Positions 50,703 to 59,432 are shown, counted from the stretch's first letter. The stretch: DNA of 64,000 nucleotides from Nocardioides mesophilus (GCF_014395785.1 NZ_CP060713.1:3252501-3316500), one strand, 5' to 3'. The notes: generated by a model from the sequence alone, not told the origin. Program-made: numbers and translations.

Positions 50703-53700
50703 AGGTCCTGCTGGTCGGGCTGTGGGCCCGCCGTGGGCTCAACGCGGCGGCGCTGCTGGTGATCTGGGTGGCGGCCGGGGCGGCCGTGCTGGGTCCGATG
50801 TACGGCCGTGCGGCCTCCGAGCACCTGGTGGACACGCGGCTGGGGGAGCGGGCGCCGTACACCACCGGCCTCTCCTACTCGGTGCCGTCGCTGCAGGACG
50901 AGCCGCCCGCCGACGACCCCGCGAGCTTCGTCGCGCCGGACCCGACCTCGCTGGTCGAGAAGGCGTCCGCCGCGGTGGACCGGGACGGCGTCGACCGGTT
51001 CTGGCCGCAGGAGACCGCCTGGCTGCGCGACCGCGGCCCGACGATGAAGCACGGGCCGCTCGTCTTCGAGGTGCCGTTGTACTGGCGCGAAGGCATGTGC
51101 GACCTGGCCGAGATCACCGGCAGCTGCCCGACCGGGCACGACCAGGCGCTGGTCCAGGAGCGGATGGCCGCGGCGCTCGGCGTCGCCCCCGGGGACCGGA
51201 TCGACCTGACCGTCACCGACAAGTACCTCGTGACCACGAAGGTCGACGGGCAGGAGACCCGGACCGAGGCGGAGCGGAAGTCCGACCGCAGCTTCGAGGT
51301 CGTCGGCACCTACCGGGTGGCGGACCCCGACTCGCCCGCCTGGTTCGACCTGTCCCGGTTCACCGGGCTGGAGAACCTGGTCGCCCCGCCGGGCAAGGGC
51401 GACGTGTCCGAGGCGAGCCCGGCGACCCCCGCGCTGCTGGTCGCGCCGGCCGCCTTCGACTCCCAGACCTTCCGCGGTGGCGTCGACCGGCCGATCGACC
51501 CGCACGCGGTCGACCTGGACACGATGGGCACCGCGCAATCGCTCGCCACCCGGTTCCAGGAGCGGCTGATCGCCTCCAGCACCGGCGGCGAGGTCGAGCA
51601 GCTCGAGCTGCGCAGCCTCTTCGACGGTGTCCGGTCCGAGCACACGCTGCTGTCGCGGGTGATGATCGCGGCGCTGGCACCGCTGGTCGTGCTCGCGCTC
51701 CTGCTCCTCTTCGCCCTGGTCTCCGCCGGTGCGGCGGTCCGGCGCCCGCACGTCGCGCTGGCCAAGCTGCGCGGGCACTCCCGGGCGCAGGTCTTCGCGT
51801 TCGCCGTCGGCGAGCCGTTCCTGGTCGTCGCGCTCGCGGTGCTGCCGGCACTGGCGCTGGCCGTGCTGGCCACCCACGCCATCGCCCGGCTCTGGCTGGT
51901 GCCGAGCATCCCGGTGGTCGTCGACCCGGTCGCCTGGGGGGCGCTGGCGGCCGTCGTCGGCTCAGCTCTCGTCGCCTCCGCGGTTGCCGCCCTCGACGTG
52001 ATCCGCGAGCCGCTCGGGCAGGCGCTGAAGGCGTCGCTGTCGCTGCGCGGGATGTCCCGGGTCGGCCTCGTGCTGCGCAGCGCCGTGGTCGCCGTCGCCG
52101 TGGCGGCGGTGCTCCAGCTGGTCACCTCCGCCGACCAGTCCAGCCAGCTGCTGGCGCTGCTCGCGCCGCTGCTGATCGCGCTGGCCGTCGCCGTCGCCGG
52201 CGCCGCGCTGCTGCGGCAGGTCAGCGAGCGCTGGCTCCGGCGGACCTCCGGAGGCAGCAGCACGCCGGCCTACCTGGCCTCGCGGCGGCTGGCCCGCCGG
52301 CGCGACCTCGCCCACCTGATGATCCCGCTGCTGCTGGCGGTCTCGGTCATCGCGTTCGCCTCGACCGCCACGGCCGTCTCCGACGACTGGCGGGTCAGCC
52401 GGGCGCGGGCCGAGGTCGGCGCGGCGCGGACCTTCCAGACCGAGGTGTCGGCGAACCGGCTGCTGCGCGTCACCCGCCAGGTCGACCCCGAGGGCCGCTA
52501 CCTCGCGGCGGCGGTCGTGGAGAACGGGGCGGACGGGATCGGTCGCCGGCTGCTCATCGACTCCACCCGGCTGGTGCGGGTCGCCGCCTGGGACCCGTCC
52601 TGGTCCTCGGAGTCGCTGGCCGGCATCGCCCGCTCGCTGCGCCCCGCCCCCGGCGCGCCGATCACCTTCAGGGGCCGGTCGCTCGGCGCCACGGTCGACG
52701 ACGTACACCTGCGCTCGGGCACGCGCACGAAGCCGGTGCTGCAGGTGCAGTACCTCAACGACGTCGGCGAGCTGCGCCGGGTCCCGCTCGGCGGGCTGCG
52801 CAACGGGGCCGCCCCGGCGACGCTGACCACCAAGGTCTACGACTGCGGGCACCGCTGCGTGCTCCAGCAGGTCATCCTCACCGGGACGAGCTCCTCGGTG
52901 CTCGACGCCGACGGCGAGCTGACCCTGACCGGGATCAGTGCCGACGGCGCTCCTCTGGAGCTCGGTCTCGACGACACGGCGGCCTGGCGCCCGGCCCGGC
53001 CCTTCCCGGTGTCCCTGGTCGACCCGCCGGTGGTGCTGGCGTCGGGACCCGCCGGGCTGCACTGGGAGGTCCACCTCGGCAGCCTGCCCCGCGGTCCGGG
53101 CGGAGAGGCCACGATGGTCTCGGGGTTCGCGGCGATCACGCCGGCGACGACGCCGGACGTCCAGCCGGTGGTGGTGACGAGCTCGGTGACGCCGACCACC
53201 GCGCACGTCGCCGGGAGCGGCCTCGCGCTCTCCTACGACCGGTCGGTCGTGCAGGGCGTCGGTCTCAACGGCCAGAAGGTGCCGATGCGGGTCGTCGCCC
53301 GCACGCAGGCGCTCCCGGGACTCGGCGCCGAGGGGTCGATGGCCGACCTGCAGACCTCCCTGGTGGAGTTCGCGCCACCGGCCGGCGCCGTCGTGCTGCC
53401 GCAGCTCTGGGTCGCCCGGGGCACACCGGAGGCGGTGCTGGACGCGGTTCGCGACCAGGGGGTCCCGCTGCGACCGATCGGCGTGATGGACACGACGCTG
53501 CAGCAGCTGCGCACCGACGCCTTCACCCTGGGCCTGCGGCTGTTCCTGGTCGTCGGCCTGGCGACGCTGCTGCTCGCCGTGTTCGGGGTGTTCGCCTCGG
53601 CGGTGCTGCAGTCGCGCTGGCGCTCCTACGAGGTGGCGTCGCTGCGGGTGGTGGGTGTCTCGCAGCGCACGCTGCTGCGGGCCTCGGTGCTGGAGTATGT

Positions 53701-53953
53701 CGTGATGCTCGGCCTCGCCGTCGTGCTCGGGGTGGCCTCCGCGCTGCTCGCCGTGCTGCTGGTGCTGCCGTCGCTGAGCCTCGGCACCGCCGGTGAGTTC
53801 GAGCCGTCGCCGGCGTACTCCTCGCACCCGGCGATCCTCGCCGGCGTCGGACTGGTCCTGTTCCTGGTGGCGACGGTCATCGCCTTCGTCGTGTCCCGGC
53901 GGACCACCCGGCTCGGGCGGCCCTCGAGCCTGCGGTGGGCCGAGCAGGGCTGA
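50699..53953 (+). CDS. FtsX-like ABC transporter permease, large
   Basis: This 1084-residue permease has an N-terminal membrane helix (about residues 14-34) and a long extracytoplasmic part. A first FtsX-type block of helices (about 315-500) has the region RRPHVALAKLRGHSRAQVF. A second large extracytoplasmic part follows, and then a C-terminal FtsX block (about 945-1075) with ASLRVVGVSQRTLLRAS. It should export a lipid, peptide or lipoprotein, or transmit force in the wall; no substrate is evident. No accessory periplasmic protein gene lies nearby. Confidence 0.87.
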   Translation: MKVLLVGLWARRGLNAAALLVIWVAAGAAVLGPMYGRAASEHLVDTRLGERAPYTTGLSYSVPSLQDEPPADDPASFVAPDPTSLVEKASAAVDRDGVDRFWPQETAWLRDRGPTMKHGPLVFEVPLYWREGMCDLAEITGSCPTGHDQALVQERMAAALGVAPGDRIDLTVTDKYLVTTKVDGQETRTEAERKSDRSFEVVGTYRVADPDSPAWFDLSRFTGLENLVAPPGKGDVSEASPATPALLVAPAAFDSQTFRGGVDRPIDPHAVDLDTMGTAQSLATRFQERLIASSTGGEVEQLELRSLFDGVRSEHTLLSRVMIAALAPLVVLALLLLFALVSAGAAVRRPHVALAKLRGHSRAQVFAFAVGEPFLVVALAVLPALALAVLATHAIARLWLVPSIPVVVDPVAWGALAAVVGSALVASAVAALDVIREPLGQALKASLSLRGMSRVGLVLRSAVVAVAVAAVLQLVTSADQSSQLLALLAPLLIALAVAVAGAALLRQVSERWLRRTSGGSSTPAYLASRRLARRRDLAHLMIPLLLAVSVIAFASTATAVSDDWRVSRARAEVGAARTFQTEVSANRLLRVTRQVDPEGRYLAAAVVENGADGIGRRLLIDSTRLVRVAAWDPSWSSESLAGIARSLRPAPGAPITFRGRSLGATVDDVHLRSGTRTKPVLQVQYLNDVGELRRVPLGGLRNGAAPATLTTKVYDCGHRCVLQQVILTGTSSSVLDADGELTLTGISADGAPLELGLDDTAAWRPARPFPVSLVDPPVVLASGPAGLHWEVHLGSLPRGPGGEATMVSGFAAITPATTPDVQPVVVTSSVTPTTAHVAGSGLALSYDRSVVQGVGLNGQKVPMRVVARTQALPGLGAEGSMADLQTSLVEFAPPAGAVVLPQLWVARGTPEAVLDAVRDQGVPLRPIGVMDTTLQQLRTDAFTLGLRLFLVVGLATLLLAVFGVFASAVLQSRWRSYEVASLRVVGVSQRTLLRASVLEYVVMLGLAVVLGVASALLAVLLVLPSLSLGTAGEFEPSPAYSSHPAILAGVGLVLFLVATVIAFVVSRRTTRLGRPSSLRWAEQG

Positions 53954-54080
53954 GCCTCCCGGAGCGGGGGAGCGGCCGGTCCCGGTGCGCCTGCGCAATT
54001 CGGACATTCCGCTGCAGGGCGTCCCGGGGGGACCGACACTGGGGCGGAATGCTGGGAGGCGTGGAAGGGGGATCCGCGTG

Positions 54081-54376
54081 GTGCGGCTTGCGGTGCAGCG
54101 ATCCGCGGGGAGCGACGGTCCGGCCGACCTCGTCTCCGCGGACGGGGGCGTGCACGCCGACCGCGCGGTCGACGACGAGCCCGGGCCCGCGCCACGCCGG
54201 CACGCCCCGCGCAGCCGTCCTCCCGCCGCCGGCGCCGCCCCCGCGGGGGAGCCGCCGGGCGGACGCAGCCGCAGCTGCGCACCCTGCAGCTGGCGCTGGT
54301 CCTCACCGCGCTCTACCTGCTGTGGCTCGACGCCGGCCTCGGCGGCCCGCGGCTGAGGGCGGCGGTCAGCGACCTG
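54081..54376 (+). other. probable 5' part of the GGDEF/EAL gene, out of frame
   Basis: GTG codons at 54078 and 54081 follow a strong Shine-Dalgarno stretch GGAAGGGGGA (54063-54072). They open a proline- and arginine-rich N-terminus (VRLAVQRSAGSDGPADLVS and onward). That frame stops at 54356. The frame of the downstream gene, read backward from 54377, encodes a good membrane helix (LQLALVLTALYLLWL) but has no start codon. Adding one G to the G5 run at 54245-54249 would join the two. Confidence 0.55.
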
Positions 54377-56944
54377 GTGTTCGTCGTCGCCCCGCTGGTG
54401 GCGGGCCACCGCTGCTGGACCGCCCACCGCCGACGCGGCCAGACCCACACCGGCTGGGCGTGGTTGGCGGTGGGCTGCCTCGTGTGGGCCGGGGGCTCGA
54501 TGGCGTTCGCCGCCTACGACCTCGGCGTCGGGTCGGCCCCGCCGCTGCCCTCGCCGGCGGACCTCGGCTACATCGGCTACGCGCTGCCGGTCATCATCGG
54601 CGCCTCCCGGTTCCCGGTCGCGCAGAGCGTGGTCTGGTCGCACTGGCGGCTCACCTGGGACGGTGGGGTGATCGCCTGCTCGCTGCTGCTGGCCAGCACC
54701 GTGTGGGTGCTCGAGCCGCTGGTCGAGGCGTCGTCGCTGAACGCCGCGACCGCCGTCGCGATGGCCTACCCCCTCGCGGACGTGGCGGTGGCGGCGGCCG
54801 TGCTGACCCGGTTGATGGTCGTGCCGCGGACCCAGTGGCGCGTGTGGGGGCCCCTGGGCGCCGGCTGGCTGGTGCTCACCCTCACCGACAGCATCTACGT
54901 GACCCGGACCTTCCACCACCAGTTCGCACCCGGCGGGCTGGTCGACCTCGGGTGGCTGCTCAGCTTCGCGCTGGTCGCCGTGGCCGCCGCGTCCCCGCCG
55001 GTGGAGTGCGAGGTCGCCGGGCCGGTCGCCGTCGCCGACCCGCCGTCGGTGCTCCAGCAGCTGCTTCCCTACGCCTCGCTCGCTCTCGCCGTCTCGGCGG
55101 TGGTCGCGAAGCCGGCGCTGACGCACGGCCCGTTGCTGTGGCTGGTGGTGCCGCTGGCCATCGCCGCGACCGGTCGGCAGTGCATCGTGGTCGCCGACCA
55201 CACCGCCTCGGCCAGGCACCTGTCCGAGGCCGTCGCACGACGTACCGCCGAGCTCGGCCACCGCGAGCAGTGGTGGCGCGAGGTGGTCCACAACCTGACC
55301 GACGTGGTCGTGGTCATCGACACCCGCGGCGCGATCGAGTACCGCAGCCCGTCCGCCGAGAGCACGCTCGGCTCCTGGCCGTCGGGCGTCACCACGGCCG
55401 AGGCGCTCGCCGCGCACGTGCACCCCGAGGACCTCGGGCCCGTGATGGGGGTCGTGGAGCCGGTGGTGCTCGGCCGTCGGCGTACCGGCTTCGTGGAGTG
55501 CCGCGTCGAGCTCTCCGACGGCAGCTGGGGCTGGTTCGAGGTGACCGTGGTCGGTCAGCTCGCCGAGCGGGCGCTGAAGGGCACCGTGCTCACCCTGCAC
55601 GACGTCAGCGAGCAGCGCCGGCTCACCGACCGGCTCACGCACGAGGCGTCGCACGACGCGCTGACCGGGCTGCCGAACCGGACCCTGCTGATGCGCCGCC
55701 TCGCCGAGGTGCTCGCCGAGGGGCAGCGGCGGCGCTCGGCGCTGCTGCTCATCGACCTCGACGACTTCAAGGTCATCAACGACCGGCACGGCCACGCGTC
55801 CGGCGACCTCGTCCTCGAGGTGATCGCCCGGCGGCTCCGCAGGGCGGTCCGGGCCGACGAGACCGTGGCCCGGCTCGGCGGCGACGAGTTCGCGCTGCTG
55901 ATGCGCGGGGACCGGGCCCAGGTGCAGGACCGCGCGCGGCGCCTGATCGAGCGGATCGGCAAGCCCGTTCAGGCCGGCGGGCGGACGTTCCTGGTGCGGG
56001 CCAGCATCGGCGCCGTGTTCGCCGGCGAGAGCGACGAGACGCCGCACTCGCTGCTCTCCCACGCCGACATCGCGCTCTACGAGGCGAAGGCCCGGGACAA
56101 GGGCGGCATGGTGCTCATCGACGGCGACGAGCGCGCCATGGCCGCCCAACAGGTGCACCTGCGCGAGCAGATCGCCCAACCCGACCTGGAGCAGTTCACC
56201 GTGGTGTACCAGCCGATCGTCGACCTGGCCGACCTGCGGGTCCGTGGCGTCGAGTGCCTGCTGCGGTGGAACCAGCCCGACATCGGGGCGGTGCCGCCGG
56301 ACCAGTTCATCCCGATGGCCGAGGCGGGTGGCTCGATCCAGGTGCTCGGCTGGCACGTCCTGCGCGAGGCCTGTGCGCAGCTCGCGCGGTGGAAGCAGGA
56401 GCGGCCCGACCACCGGATCGCCGTCGGCATCAACGTCTCCAGCCGCCAGCTCGACGAGCCGGGCTTCGCCGCGGCGGTGCTCCGGCTGATCGCGCAGCAC
56501 GACCTCGACCCCGAGCTGGTCGTCGTCGAGCTGACCGAGCAGTCGCTGGCGCTGGACTTCGAGACCGCGGTCGCGGTGGTCAAGGACCTCCGGGCCGGCG
56601 GCGTCTCGGTGGCGGTCGACGACTACGGCACCGGCTACTCCTCGCTGCGCTACCTGCACCGCTTCGACGCCGACGTCGTGAAGATCGACCGGAGCTTCAT
56701 CTCCCACCTCGTGGACAGCCCGCACACCCAGAAGATCGTCCGCTCGGTCATGCACATGGCCGACTCGCTGGACCTCCAGTCGATCGCCGAGGGGATCGAG
56801 ACCTGCGACCAGCTGGCGCTGGTGCGTGACCTCGGCTGCGCACTGGGCCAGGGCTACCTCTTCTCGCGGCCCGTCGCCGCGGAGGAGATCCTGCCGCTGA
56901 TCGGTCCCGACGGGGTGCTGGTGACGGCGCCGGCCCTCAGCTAG
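54377..56944 (+). CDS. membrane-anchored PAS-GGDEF-EAL cyclic-di-GMP enzyme
   Basis: From GTG 54377 the product has 855 residues, but the natural start is probably upstream in another frame (see 54081). An N-terminal set of about seven or eight membrane helices is followed by a PAS domain (about 305-410). The GGDEF domain has an intact GGDEF at 501-505. The EAL domain has the signature glutamate at 626, but EAL reads ECL. NVSSRQL, ELTEQSL, DDYGTGYSS, KIDRSF, AEGIE and GQGYLF are all kept, so both synthase and phosphodiesterase activities are possible. It probably tunes cyclic-di-GMP in response to a membrane or PAS signal. Confidence 0.85.
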   Translation: MFVVAPLVAGHRCWTAHRRRGQTHTGWAWLAVGCLVWAGGSMAFAAYDLGVGSAPPLPSPADLGYIGYALPVIIGASRFPVAQSVVWSHWRLTWDGGVIACSLLLASTVWVLEPLVEASSLNAATAVAMAYPLADVAVAAAVLTRLMVVPRTQWRVWGPLGAGWLVLTLTDSIYVTRTFHHQFAPGGLVDLGWLLSFALVAVAAASPPVECEVAGPVAVADPPSVLQQLLPYASLALAVSAVVAKPALTHGPLLWLVVPLAIAATGRQCIVVADHTASARHLSEAVARRTAELGHREQWWREVVHNLTDVVVVIDTRGAIEYRSPSAESTLGSWPSGVTTAEALAAHVHPEDLGPVMGVVEPVVLGRRRTGFVECRVELSDGSWGWFEVTVVGQLAERALKGTVLTLHDVSEQRRLTDRLTHEASHDALTGLPNRTLLMRRLAEVLAEGQRRRSALLLIDLDDFKVINDRHGHASGDLVLEVIARRLRRAVRADETVARLGGDEFALLMRGDRAQVQDRARRLIERIGKPVQAGGRTFLVRASIGAVFAGESDETPHSLLSHADIALYEAKARDKGGMVLIDGDERAMAAQQVHLREQIAQPDLEQFTVVYQPIVDLADLRVRGVECLLRWNQPDIGAVPPDQFIPMAEAGGSIQVLGWHVLREACAQLARWKQERPDHRIAVGINVSSRQLDEPGFAAAVLRLIAQHDLDPELVVVELTEQSLALDFETAVAVVKDLRAGGVSVAVDDYGTGYSSLRYLHRFDADVVKIDRSFISHLVDSPHTQKIVRSVMHMADSLDLQSIAEGIETCDQLALVRDLGCALGQGYLFSRPVAAEEILPLIGPDGVLVTAPALS

Positions 56945-56994
56945 CGGCCCGCGGACCGGTGACGGGCGCCCGCAGCGGGTGCCGCGGTCGGCAC

Positions 56995-57000
56995 TAGGGT
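56995..57000 (+). promoter_or_regulatory. -10 box of the MarR gene
   Basis: TAGGGT ends eight bases before ATG 57009. There is no Shine-Dalgarno sequence, so a leaderless mRNA is likely. Confidence 0.35.
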
Positions 57001-57008
57001 GTCCGAGC

Positions 57009-57503
57009 ATGGGGAGGAAACTGCCGTTCGACCCGATCGACGAGGCCGCCCGGCAGTGGGGTCTGCGCTGGGGTGCCGTCGAGCAGATGCACGCCGTCAC
57101 GTCACTGATGCGGGTCCAGCAGCTGGTGCTCGCCGAGCTCGACGAGCTGCTCCGTCCGCACGGGCTGACCTTCGCCCGCTACGAGGCGCTCGTGCTGCTC
57201 ACGTTCTCGCGGACCGGCGCGCTGCCGCTGGGCAAGATGGGGGAGCGGCTGCAGGTGCATGCCACCTCGGTGACCTCGATCGTCGACCGGCTGGAGACCG
57301 CCGGGCTCGTCGTACGCCGTCGCCACCCCGAGGACGGGCGCGCGGTGCTGGCAGAGATCACCGACGCCGGCCGTGAGCTGGTCGAGCGCGCCACCGCCGA
57401 CCTGGTCGCCGCCCGGTTCGCGCTGACCGCCCTGGACCCGGCCCAGCTGCACGAGCTCTCCCAGCTGCTGCGTCCGGTGCGCGAGCAGGCCGGCGACTTC
57501 TGA
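57009..57503 (+). CDS. MarR-family transcriptional regulator
   Basis: This 164-residue winged-helix regulator has an N-terminal dimer helix, the recognition region GERLQVHATSVTSIVDRLETAGLVVRR and the wing HPEDGRAVLAEITDAGREL. It is the gene just before icmA on the same strand. Regulators of this class often bind acyl-CoA or aromatic ligands. A 12-bp palindrome overlapping the icmA promoter is its most likely target. An in-frame ATG at 56979 is an alternative start. Confidence 0.88.
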   Translation: MGRKLPFDPIDEAARQWGLRWGAVEQMHAVTSLMRVQQLVLAELDELLRPHGLTFARYEALVLLTFSRTGALPLGKMGERLQVHATSVTSIVDRLETAGLVVRRRHPEDGRAVLAEITDAGRELVERATADLVAARFALTALDPAQLHELSQLLRPVREQAGDF

Positions 57504-57528
57504 CCCGCGCCTCCCGCGTCCCGGGATT

Positions 57529-57606
57529 ACCACGGGATGTCGGCGTTCTGATGCTTCCCGGGGGCTGTGGCCCATGGGGAGCGTCAAAAGTCCGACATCC
57601 CATGGT
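57529..57606. repeat. 78-nt rod-like inverted repeat
   Basis: 57529-57543 pairs with 57592-57606 (15 bp, one mismatch). A partly paired internal loop follows, and 57550-57559 pairs with 57576-57585 (10 bp with two G-U). A small GGGC/GCCC hairpin closes the top. It lies between marR and icmA, upstream of the icmA promoter. It could be the marR terminator or a separate structured element. Confidence 0.6.
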
Positions 57607-57638
57607 GTTCTGCGACCGCGCGGCTCGACGGGAGATAG

Positions 57639-57650
57639 TAGGACGTCCTA
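57639..57650. promoter_or_regulatory. operator palindrome at the icmA promoter
   Basis: TAGGACGTCCTA is a perfect 12-bp palindrome. It overlaps the start of the icmA -10 box at 57649 and fills part of the -35/-10 spacer, the classic place for a repressor. The MarR protein encoded upstream or a TetR-type protein could bind it. Confidence 0.5.
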
Positions 57651-57654
57651 GTAT
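57649..57654 (+). promoter_or_regulatory. -10 box of icmA
   Basis: TAGTAT ends six bases before the ATG at 57661, with no Shine-Dalgarno sequence. The transcript is probably leaderless. Confidence 0.45.
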
Positions 57655-57660
57655 CGGGGC

Positions 57661-59400
57661 ATGACCCAGGACGCCACACCCGCCGAGTCCGCACGCCGCC
57701 GCTGGGAGGACCGCTACGCCCGCTCCCTCGAGCAGGGGCGGGTCCGCGAGGCGGACTTCACCACCGTGTCGGGCCTGGAGGTCGAGCCGGCCTACGGCAC
57801 CGACGGGTCGGAGTGGCCCGGGGAGTTCCCGTTCACCCGCGGCCTCTACCCGACCGGCTACCGCGGTCGCGCCTGGACGATCCGCCAGTTCGCCGGCTTC
57901 GGCAACGCCCAGCAGACCAACGAGCGCTACAAGATGATCCTGGGTCGTGGCGGAGGCGGCCTGAGCGTGGCCTTCGACATGCCGACGCTGATGGGCCGCG
58001 ACAGCGACGACCCGAAGGCGCTCGGCGAGGTCGGCCACTGCGGGGTGGCGATCGACTCGACCGCCGACATGGAGACGCTCTTCGACGGCATCGACCTCGG
58101 CGACGTCACCACCTCGATGACGATCAGCGGCCCCGCCGTGCCCGTCTTCTGCATGATGATCGTCGCCGCCGAGCGAGCGGGCGTCGACACCGGCAAGCTC
58201 AACGGCACCCTGCAGACCGACATCTTCAAGGAGTACATCGCGCAGAAGGAGTGGCTCTTCGCACCCGAGCCGCACCTGCGCCTCATCGGTGACCTGATGG
58301 AGTACTGCGACGAGAGGATCCCGGCGTACAAGCCGCTCTCGGTCTCCGGCTACCACATCCGCGAGGCCGGCTCGACCGCCGCGCAGGAGCTCGCGTTCAC
58401 GCTCGCCGACGGGTTCGGCTACGTCGAGCTCGGCCTCTCGCGCGGCCTCGACGTCGACAGCTTCGCCCCCGGCCTGTCGTTCTTCTTCGACAGCCACGTG
58501 GACTTCTTCGAGGAGATCGCCAAGTTCCGCGCCGCCCGCCGGATCTGGGCGACCTGGCTGCGCGACGTCTACGGCGCCAAGACCGAGAAGGCGCAGTGGC
58601 TGCGCTTCCACACCCAGACCGCCGGCGTCTCGCTGACCGCGCAGCAGCCCTACAACAACGTGGTCCGCACCGGCGTCGAGGCGCTCGCCGCGGTCCTCGG
58701 CGGCACCAACTCGCTGCACACCAACGCGCTCGACGAGACGCTGGCGCTGCCCAGCGAGCAGGCCGCCGAGATCGCGCTGCGCACCCAGCAGGTGATCATG
58801 GAGGAGACCGGCGTCGTCAACGTCGCCGACCCGCTCGGCGGCTCCTGGTACGTCGAGGCGCTCACCGACAAGATCGAGGCCGAGGCCTACGCGATCTTCG
58901 ACAAGATCCTCGCGATGGGCGGGTCCACGATGACCTCGCGCGACACCGAGGCGCTGGCCGAGGCCGTGCGCCAGGGCACCGGGACACCCGACGGAGCCGT
59001 CTGGCCGATGACCCGGGGCATCCTGCGCGGCATCGAGGAGGGCTGGTTCATGTCGGAGATCGCCGAGGCCGCCTTCCAGTACCAGGTCGCCCTGGAGAAG
59101 GGTGAGAAGAAGATCGTCGGCGTCAACTGCCACGCCGAGTCCATCACCCACGACCTGGAGATCCTCCGGGTCTCGCACGAGGTCGAGGTCGATCAGGTCC
59201 GCGAGCTGGCCACCCGCAAGGCCGGACGCGACCAGGCCGCGGTCGACGAGGCCATCGCCCGGATGGTGGCGGCCTCGGGCAGCGACGACAACATGATCCC
59301 GGCGATGCTCGACGCCTGCCGCGCCGAGGCCACGCTCGGCGAGATCTGCGACGCGCTGCGCGCGGTCTGGGGCGAGTACCGCGAGCCGGCCAGATTCTGA
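57661..59400 (+). CDS. icmA: isobutyryl-CoA mutase large subunit
   Basis: This 579-residue catalytic subunit of a coenzyme-B12-dependent mutase has no C-terminal B12 domain. It must therefore pair with a separate small subunit (IcmB), which is not in this window. Substrate-specificity positions are Phe77 (AWTIRQFAGF) and Gln195 (EYIAQKEW). Methylmalonyl-CoA mutase has Tyr and Arg there, hydroxyisobutyryl-CoA mutase Ile and Gln, and isobutyryl-CoA mutase Phe and Gln. The sequence also agrees closely with Streptomyces IcmA as I remember it. It interconverts isobutyryl-CoA and n-butyryl-CoA, linking valine breakdown to butyryl-CoA. MarR control is likely. Confidence 0.88.
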   Translation: MTQDATPAESARRRWEDRYARSLEQGRVREADFTTVSGLEVEPAYGTDGSEWPGEFPFTRGLYPTGYRGRAWTIRQFAGFGNAQQTNERYKMILGRGGGGLSVAFDMPTLMGRDSDDPKALGEVGHCGVAIDSTADMETLFDGIDLGDVTTSMTISGPAVPVFCMMIVAAERAGVDTGKLNGTLQTDIFKEYIAQKEWLFAPEPHLRLIGDLMEYCDERIPAYKPLSVSGYHIREAGSTAAQELAFTLADGFGYVELGLSRGLDVDSFAPGLSFFFDSHVDFFEEIAKFRAARRIWATWLRDVYGAKTEKAQWLRFHTQTAGVSLTAQQPYNNVVRTGVEALAAVLGGTNSLHTNALDETLALPSEQAAEIALRTQQVIMEETGVVNVADPLGGSWYVEALTDKIEAEAYAIFDKILAMGGSTMTSRDTEALAEAVRQGTGTPDGAVWPMTRGILRGIEEGWFMSEIAEAAFQYQVALEKGEKKIVGVNCHAESITHDLEILRVSHEVEVDQVRELATRKAGRDQAAVDEAIARMVAASGSDDNMIPAMLDACRAEATLGEICDALRAVWGEYREPARF

Positions 59401-59432
59401 CCCGCGGCTTCATCCACCAGGTCGTGTCGCCG

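Noticed and set aside
51962-57100. A very long open frame (over 1700 codons) on the minus strand
   Set aside because: It lies antisense to the ABC permease and GGDEF/EAL genes and has low-complexity composition. Such frames are a by-product of high GC content. The plus-strand proteins have clear domains.
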